From DASRHY01 sp035650275 (GTDB taxonomy: Bacteria; Actinomycetota; Actinomycetes; Propionibacteriales; Kribbellaceae): a stretch of 64,000 bases of DNA. Positions 59,308 to 64,000 of this stretch are shown piece by piece. Under the pieces are notes generated by a model that saw only the letters and a program-made list of their open reading frames with translations, made no database searches and was not told the origin of the DNA. Location: positions 17,617 to 81,616 of the forward strand of contig DASRHY010000018.1 in assembly GCA_035650275.1 (NCBI GenBank), read 5' to 3'. How positions within the stretch are numbered: the stretch's first letter is position 1; every line of letters begins with the position of its first letter. The translations under genes were made by a program, and so were the position numbers.

Positions 59308-60066
59308 TCAGGTTTCGGCGGAGTGGTGGTTCGGGGTGGGGGAGAGGGCGGCGCCGGCCTGGTCGGCGAGGGCGACCCCTACCCGGCGCTGGTCGAGGGA
59401 CGGCCGGGCGACGCGGGTGGAGGCGGTGAGCAGGAAGCGGCCGCGCACGTCGCCGGCGTGCTGCACCAGCAGCTCGGTCTGGGTGTCGGTGGGGAGGCCG
59501 ACGCGGTCGACGTTGACGGGGCGGCCGTCGCGAGTGACGGTACCGTCGCGGTGCAGCAAGGGGAGGCCGGCCCGGGCGCCGTCGTGGAAGCGGCAGTCGT
59601 CGATACCGAGCACCTCCACCAGCTGCTCGGCGATGTGCTCGACCAGTACCGCCGGCTGAGAGCTGCCCGCGGCAACCAGGCCCGCGGTGCTGACGACGCC
59701 GTTCAGGTAGCCCTCCTGGCGACTCGCCCGGGCCTGCTGCCGGCGTCCCCACAGGGCGACCTCGGTGACTGCGGCACCGACCAGGACCAGGAGCACGGTC
59801 GTCTCGATGTCGGCCCGGTCGGTGATCGCGAACCGGTGGTACGGCTCGGTGAGGAAGAAGTCGAACCAGGCGGCGCTGGACACAGCGGCGAGGAAGCCGG
59901 CGAGCCGGATGCCGGTCGCGCCTGCGGCCACCACGACGAGTACGAGCCCGAGCGCGGCGTTGGTGTTCGCCACGCTGTCGCGGAACGGCACAACCAGCGC
60001 ACACACCAGCAGCGGTACGACGACGGCTGCCGCGACCACCGCGGACCGGTGCCGATCGAGGACCAT
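59308..60066 (-). CDS. DUF4118 membrane sensor (KdpD-like N-terminal part) without kinase domain
   Basis: 252 aa. Four hydrophobic segments (residues about 8-105, including NAALGLVLVVVAAGATGIRL and WFDFFLTEPYHRFAITDRAD) form the DUF4118 domain found in KdpD. The C-terminal half is GAF-like (VLVEHIAEQLVEVLGIDDCR). There is no histidine-kinase core. It is divergent from the kdp operon, so a role in potassium sensing is likely but not shown. ATG 60066 is preceded at 6 nt by GATGAT, leaderless. The open frame upstream is rejected. Confidence 0.8.
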   Translation of the reverse strand: MVLDRHRSAVVAAAVVVPLLVCALVVPFRDSVANTNAALGLVLVVVAAGATGIRLAGFLAAVSSAAWFDFFLTEPYHRFAITDRADIETTVLLVLVGAAVTEVALWGRRQQARASRQEGYLNGVVSTAGLVAAGSSQPAVLVEHIAEQLVEVLGIDDCRFHDGARAGLPLLHRDGTVTRDGRPVNVDRVGLPTDTQTELLVQHAGDVRGRFLLTASTRVARPSLDQRRVGVALADQAGAALSPTPNHHSAET

Positions 60067-60098
60067 GCCTCCATCATCGGCCGACGGGCCGGCGGAGC

Positions 60099-60150
60099 GC
60101 GTGAGAGTCGCGTGAGAGCTGGTCAGCGACCCGGTAGAGGAGTGTGAGAA
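60099..60150 (+). promoter_or_regulatory. 11-bp direct repeats in the kdp promoter region
   Basis: GCGTGAGAG occurs at 60099-60107 and 60110-60118, exactly one helical turn apart, with a weaker GTGTGAGAA at 60142-60150. Direct repeats with 11-bp spacing are the usual target of OmpR-type response regulators such as KdpE. Confidence 0.5.
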
Positions 60151-60189
60151 CGCGCTCTGCGACGCCACGGCGGGTGTGCAGTGACTGCC

Positions 60190-60273
60190 ATGAAGGACTT
60201 CCTGTTCCTGGCGCTGGTCGTCGCCGTCTTCGCCGCCACGTGGCTCGCGCTGCGCGGGGTGGAGAAGCTGTGA
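60190..60273 (+). CDS. Micro-membrane protein preceding kdpF
   Basis: 27 aa from ATG 60190 (or 30 aa from GTG 60181). The peptide is one hydrophobic helix (FLFLALVVAVFAATWLALRG) with a short charged tail. It overlaps the kdpF start by 4 nt, which supports translation. Its size and form resemble KdpF itself, suggesting a second small subunit or regulator of the Kdp complex. Confidence 0.6.
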   Translation: MKDFLFLALVVAVFAATWLALRGVEKL

Positions 60274-60359
60274 CCGCAGAGTACGTCGCCGGCCTCGTCG
60301 TGGCTCTGCTGCTGGTCGTCTACCTCCTTGCCGCCCTGATCTTCCCCGAGAGGTTCTGA
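60270..60359 (+). CDS. kdpF: KdpF, small subunit of the potassium P-type ATPase
   Basis: 29 aa, the same length as E. coli KdpF. A single TM helix (VAGLVVALLLVVYLLAALIF) ends with PERF, the typical C-terminus. It stabilises the KdpABC complex in the membrane. GTG 60270 overlaps the upstream micro-gene; its stop overlaps the kdpA start (TGATG). Confidence 0.88.
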   Translation: MTAEYVAGLVVALLLVVYLLAALIFPERF

Positions 60360-62020
60360 TGTCGGACTCCGTGGCCGGGCTGCTCCAGCTCGGCTTCCTC
60401 ATCGTGCTCCTGGCGGCGTCGTACAAGCCGCTCGGCGCCTACATGGCGTGGGCGTTCACCGCCAGGAAGCACCACCGAGCCGAGCGGGCGACGTACAAGG
60501 TGCTCGGAGTGAACGCCGACGCCGAGCAGCGCTGGCCGGTGTATGCGCGCGCCGTGATCGCGTTCTCCGCGCTGAGCGTGGTCCTCCTGTACGTGCTCCA
60601 GCGGGTGCAGGACAAGCTGCCGCTGTCGAACGACCTGCCGGGCGTCGAGCAGGCGCTGGCGTTCAACACCGCCGCGTCGTTCGTGTCCAACACGAACTGG
60701 CAGAGCTACGTGCCCGAGGTCACCATGGGCCACCTGGTCCAGATGAGTGGGCTCGCGGTGCAGAACTTCGTCTCCGCCGCGGTCGGCATCGTGGTGGCGA
60801 TCGCGCTGGTGCGCGGCTTCGCCCGCTCGCGGACCGAGCAGCTGGGCAACTTCTGGGTCGACCTTGTCCGGTGCTGCTACCGGATCCTGCTGCCGATGGC
60901 GGTGCTGGGCACGCTGATCCTGATCGCGATGGGTGCGGTGCAGAACTTCTCCGCCGGCCACGAGGTCACCTCGGTCGTCGGACAGGCTCAAACCGTGCCG
61001 GGCGGGCCGCTGGCCTCGCAGGAGGTCATCAAGGAGCTCGGTACCAACGGTGGCGGCTTCTACAACGCGAACTCGGCGCACCCGTTCGAGAACCCGAACC
61101 CGCTGTCCAACATCTTCACGAACTACCTGCTGCTGGTGATCCCGGTCTGCCTGACCAGGACCTTCGGCTTGATGATCAAGGACAAGCGGCAGGGCTACGC
61201 GATCCTCGCCGTGATGGCGACGTTCTGGACCGTGTTCGCAGTGCTCGCCAGCACCTTCGAGGCGAACGGCACCAGCTCGACGGCCGCGCAGGCCGCAGGG
61301 GCCGCGATGGAGGGCAAGGAGACCCGGTTCGGCGAGTGGGCCTCGGCGCTCTGGGCGATCTCCACCACCGGTACGTCGACCGGCGCGGTGAACGCGTCGC
61401 ATGACTCGATGACGCCGCTCGGCGGAGGCTTGGCGCTGTTCCACATGATGTTCGGCGAGGTCACGCCGGGCGGTACAGGCTCCGGGCTGTACGGCATGCT
61501 CGTGCTCGCCGTGCTGGCGGTGTTCGTGGCAGGGCTGATGGTGGGCCGGACACCGGAGTACCTGGGCAAGAGGATCGAAGCCCGCGAGATGAAGCTGGTC
61601 TCGCTCTACATCCTGGCCACACCCACGCTGGTGCTGGTCGGAACGGCGATCGCGATGGGCCTGCAGACCGGCCGGGCGTCGATGCTGAACAGCGGGCCGC
61701 ACGGCTTCTCCGAAGTGCTCTACGCGTTCACCTCGGCGTCGAACAACAACGGCAGCGCGTTCGGCGGCCTGACCGGGAACACGCCGTTCTACAACACCGC
61801 ACTCGGCATCTGCATGCTGCTCGGCCGGTTCCTGCCGATGATGCTGGTGATCGCGCTGGCCGGCTCGTTCGCCAAGCAGCAACCGGTACCGGTGACCGCG
61901 GGCACGCTGCCGACGCACAAGGCGCTGTTCGTGACCATGCTGGTCGGCATCGTGCTGATCGTCACCGGCCTGACCTACTTCCCCACCCTCACCCTCGGAC
62001 CGCTTGCGGAGGGCCTGTGA
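60359..62020 (+). CDS. kdpA: KdpA, potassium-translocating subunit
   Basis: 553-aa membrane protein forming the K+ selectivity pore of the high-affinity Kdp pump. Filter-like motifs are visible: NTNWQSYV, KELGTNGGGFYNANSAHPFE, SALWAISTTGTSTGAVNASH and SASNNNGSAFGGLTGNTPFY, together with ten hydrophobic segments. The start and stop overlap kdpF and kdpB, so the operon is tightly coupled. Confidence 0.97.
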   Translation: MSDSVAGLLQLGFLIVLLAASYKPLGAYMAWAFTARKHHRAERATYKVLGVNADAEQRWPVYARAVIAFSALSVVLLYVLQRVQDKLPLSNDLPGVEQALAFNTAASFVSNTNWQSYVPEVTMGHLVQMSGLAVQNFVSAAVGIVVAIALVRGFARSRTEQLGNFWVDLVRCCYRILLPMAVLGTLILIAMGAVQNFSAGHEVTSVVGQAQTVPGGPLASQEVIKELGTNGGGFYNANSAHPFENPNPLSNIFTNYLLLVIPVCLTRTFGLMIKDKRQGYAILAVMATFWTVFAVLASTFEANGTSSTAAQAAGAAMEGKETRFGEWASALWAISTTGTSTGAVNASHDSMTPLGGGLALFHMMFGEVTPGGTGSGLYGMLVLAVLAVFVAGLMVGRTPEYLGKRIEAREMKLVSLYILATPTLVLVGTAIAMGLQTGRASMLNSGPHGFSEVLYAFTSASNNNGSAFGGLTGNTPFYNTALGICMLLGRFLPMMLVIALAGSFAKQQPVPVTAGTLPTHKALFVTMLVGIVLIVTGLTYFPTLTLGPLAEGL

Positions 62021-64000
62021 CCACCACGCTGAACGCAGCTGCGCCGCAGCAGCAGAGTGCCGCGCCGACGAATACCCCTTCGGGTCTGTTCGACCCGAAG
62101 ATGCTGCTCACCTCGTTGCCGGACGCGCTGCGCAAGCTCGACCCGCGCGTGATGGTGAAGAACCCGGTGATGTTCGTGGTCGAGGTCGGCGCGGTGGCGT
62201 CGACGATCCTCGCGATCACCGACCCGAGCCTGTTCGTCTGGTTGATCGTGGTGTGGCTCTGGCTCACCGTCGTCTTCGCGAACCTGGCGGAGGCGGTGGC
62301 CGAGGGGCGCGGCAAGGCGCAGGCCGACACCCTGCGCCGGGCCAAGTCCGAGACCACTGCGCGCCGGCTAGGCATGGACGGCACCGAGACCGAGATCCCG
62401 GCGACCCAGCTCGAGCTCGGCGACCTGGTGGTCGTCGAGGCGGGCCAGGTCATCCCCGGTGACGGTGAGGTGATCGAGGGCGTGGCCAGCGTTGACGAGT
62501 CCGCGATCACCGGCGAGTCCGCACCCGTGATCCGCGAGTCCGGCGGCGACCGGAGCGCGGTCACCGGTGGTACCAAGGTGCTCTCGGACCGGATCGTGGT
62601 GCGGATCACCGCCAGGCCGGGTGAGAGCTTCATCGACCGGATGATCGCGCTGGTCGAGGGTGCCTCCCGGCAGAAGACGCCGAACGAGATCGCGCTGAAC
62701 ATCCTGTTGGCCAGTCTCACGATCGTGTTCCTGCTGGCGACGGTGACGCTGCCACCGTTCGCGTCGTACGCCGGGACCGACCTCGGCATCGTCGTACTGG
62801 TGGCGCTGCTGGTCTGCCTGATCCCGACCACGATCGGCGCGCTGCTGTCCGCGATCGGGATCGCGGGCATGGACAGGCTGGTCCAGCGCAACGTGCTGGC
62901 GATGTCCGGCCGGGCGGTCGAGGCCGCGGGCGATGTGAACACCCTGCTGCTGGACAAGACCGGCACCATCACACTCGGCAACCGGCAGGCCTCGGAGCTC
63001 ATCCCGCTGCGCGGTGTCACCGACGAGCAGATCGCCGACGCCGCCCAGCTGTCCAGCCTCGCCGACGAGACGCCGGAGGGCCGCTCGATCGTCGTGCTGG
63101 CCAAGACGGCATACGGGCTGCGGGAGCGGCACACCGGCGAGCTGCCGCACGCGCACTTCGTCGAGTTCACCGCGCAGACCCGGATGAGCGGCGTGGACAT
63201 CGACCTCCGGCAGGTCCGCAAGGGCGCGGCCGGCGCGGTGTCGCAGTGGATCCGAACGCAGGGCGGCCAGGTCGACGACGCGCTGGGCGACATCGTGGAC
63301 GGTATTTCCGCATCCGGCGGCACGCCGCTGGTCGTTGCCGAGAGCAATGACGGTACGGCGCGTGCGCTCGGCGTGATCCACCTCAAGGACGTGGTCAAGG
63401 CCGGGATGCGGGAACGGTTCGACGAGATGCGCAGGATGGGCATCCGGACAGTGATGATCACCGGCGACAACCCGCTGACCGCCAAGGCGATCGCGGAGGA
63501 GGCCGGCGTGGACGACTTCCTCGCGGAGGCGACGCCCGAGGACAAGATGACGCTGATCAAGCGCGAGCAGGAAGGCGGCCGGCTGGTCGCGATGACCGGT
63601 GACGGCACCAACGACGCGCCGGCGCTCGCGCAGGCCGATGTCGGCGTCGCGATGAACAGCGGTACGTCGGCCGCGAAGGAGGCCGGCAACATGGTCGACC
63701 TCGACTCGAACCCGACGAAGCTGATCGAGATCGTCGAGATCGGCAAGCAGCTGCTCATCACCCGCGGGTCGCTGACCACGTTCTCGATCGCGAACGACGT
63801 GGCCAAGTACTTCGCGATCCTGCCGGCGCTGTTCGCGGCGTCGTACCCGAGCCTGGACAAGCTGAACATCATGCGGCTGGACTCGCCGGAGTCGGCGATC
63901 CTGACCGCGATCATCTTCAACGCGCTGGTGATCGTGGCACTGGTCCCGCTCGCCCTGCGCGGTGTGCGGTACCGGCCCTCGTCGGCCTCGGCGATGCTGC
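62017..64000 (+). CDS. kdpB: KdpB, P-type ATPase subunit (3' end cut by window)
   Basis: 661 codons visible; family length is about 680-710, so only the last helix or so is missing. The phosphorylation motif is LLLDKTGTITLGN, the actuator motif VDESAITGESAPV, and the P-domain hinge VAMTGDGTNDAPALAQADVG. It energises K+ uptake through KdpA. The GTG at 62017 overlaps kdpA by 4 nt. kdpC and possibly kdpDE are expected beyond the window. Confidence 0.97.
   Translation, partial: MTTTLNAAAPQQQSAAPTNTPSGLFDPKMLLTSLPDALRKLDPRVMVKNPVMFVVEVGAVASTILAITDPSLFVWLIVVWLWLTVVFANLAEAVAEGRGKAQADTLRRAKSETTARRLGMDGTETEIPATQLELGDLVVVEAGQVIPGDGEVIEGVASVDESAITGESAPVIRESGGDRSAVTGGTKVLSDRIVVRITARPGESFIDRMIALVEGASRQKTPNEIALNILLASLTIVFLLATVTLPPFASYAGTDLGIVVLVALLVCLIPTTIGALLSAIGIAGMDRLVQRNVLAMSGRAVEAAGDVNTLLLDKTGTITLGNRQASELIPLRGVTDEQIADAAQLSSLADETPEGRSIVVLAKTAYGLRERHTGELPHAHFVEFTAQTRMSGVDIDLRQVRKGAAGAVSQWIRTQGGQVDDALGDIVDGISASGGTPLVVAESNDGTARALGVIHLKDVVKAGMRERFDEMRRMGIRTVMITGDNPLTAKAIAEEAGVDDFLAEATPEDKMTLIKREQEGGRLVAMTGDGTNDAPALAQADVGVAMNSGTSAAKEAGNMVDLDSNPTKLIEIVEIGKQLLITRGSLTTFSIANDVAKYFAILPALFAASYPSLDKLNIMRLDSPESAILTAIIFNALVIVALVPLALRGVRYRPSSASAML

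Overview
The window is chromosomal DNA of a high-GC Gram-positive bacterium, most likely a soil actinomycete of the Nocardioidaceae/Kribbella type. This is inferred from very high G+C at third codon positions, the phenylacetate genes paaK-paaJ-paaI with the actinobacterial paaN, a SARP/BTAD-type regulator, the bifunctional-type dcd, an EtfD-like Fe-S reductase, and many genes whose start codon lies 6-7 nt after a TANNNT box (leaderless transcripts). I see no prophage, no CRISPR array, no rRNA and no complete insertion sequence. The window starts inside a secreted S8 protease and ends inside kdpB.

Layout. 1-5.4 kb: S8 protease (partial), GntR regulator plus MFS transporter, and a DrrAB-type ABC exporter. 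The exporter is preceded by five CCAG direct repeats about 11 bp apart and a perfect 10-bp inverted repeat. 5.4-10.9 kb: a 1,107-residue SARP/BTAD-ATPase-TPR regulator read toward the exporter, then a serine hydrolase and a nucleotidyltransferase. 10.9-15.8 kb: phenylacetate catabolism (paaK, thiolase and paaI on the minus strand, paaN divergent). 15.8-20.3 kb: serine hydrolase, SnoaL-like protein, FAD oxidoreductase, flavin-reductase-like protein and zinc alcohol dehydrogenase. 20.3-23.8 kb: a carbohydrate ABC importer. 23.8-29.5 kb: a DUF1232/thioredoxin/NHL fusion, a DUF4097 protein and a fatty acyl-CoA dehydrogenase. 30-37.7 kb: FAD-linked oxidase, methyltransferase, PAP2 protein, CHAD protein, homocysteine S-methyltransferase, a MerR-sliding clamp fusion and an AAC(2')-type aminoglycoside acetyltransferase.

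37.7-42.7 kb: a second sugar operon (RbsD/FucU-like, RbsA, RbsC, RbsB and a Gfo/Idh/MocA dehydrogenase) behind a promoter overlapped by a perfect 14-bp palindrome. 43-50.6 kb: tRNA-Gly(CCC), a MarR regulator, dcd, an autoregulated-looking RHH-DUF4097 operon, an SDR, a patch of gene debris, and a membrane Fe-S oxidoreductase. 50.8-55.7 kb: DHFR-like protein, SigG-type ECF sigma factor, and a LacI regulator facing an amidohydrolase-cysteine dioxygenase-RidA set across two perfect operators. 55.7-59 kb: a minus-strand operon of a CHAT-protease/WD40 protein, a small partner and a CD225-type membrane protein, the best candidate here for an undescribed conflict or cell-death system. 59.3-64 kb: a DUF4118 sensor divergent from kdpFAB.

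Several short repeats fill intergenic spaces: a 33-bp-period repeat directly after two unrelated stop codons; three copies of a GTCCGCCGAAG hairpin, one with mosaic arms; and three one-off large inverted repeats (5.2, 48.4 and 59.2 kb). Two genes carry single-base frame breaks, which may be real decay or consensus errors. Functional calls rest on motifs read by eye; no database search was run.
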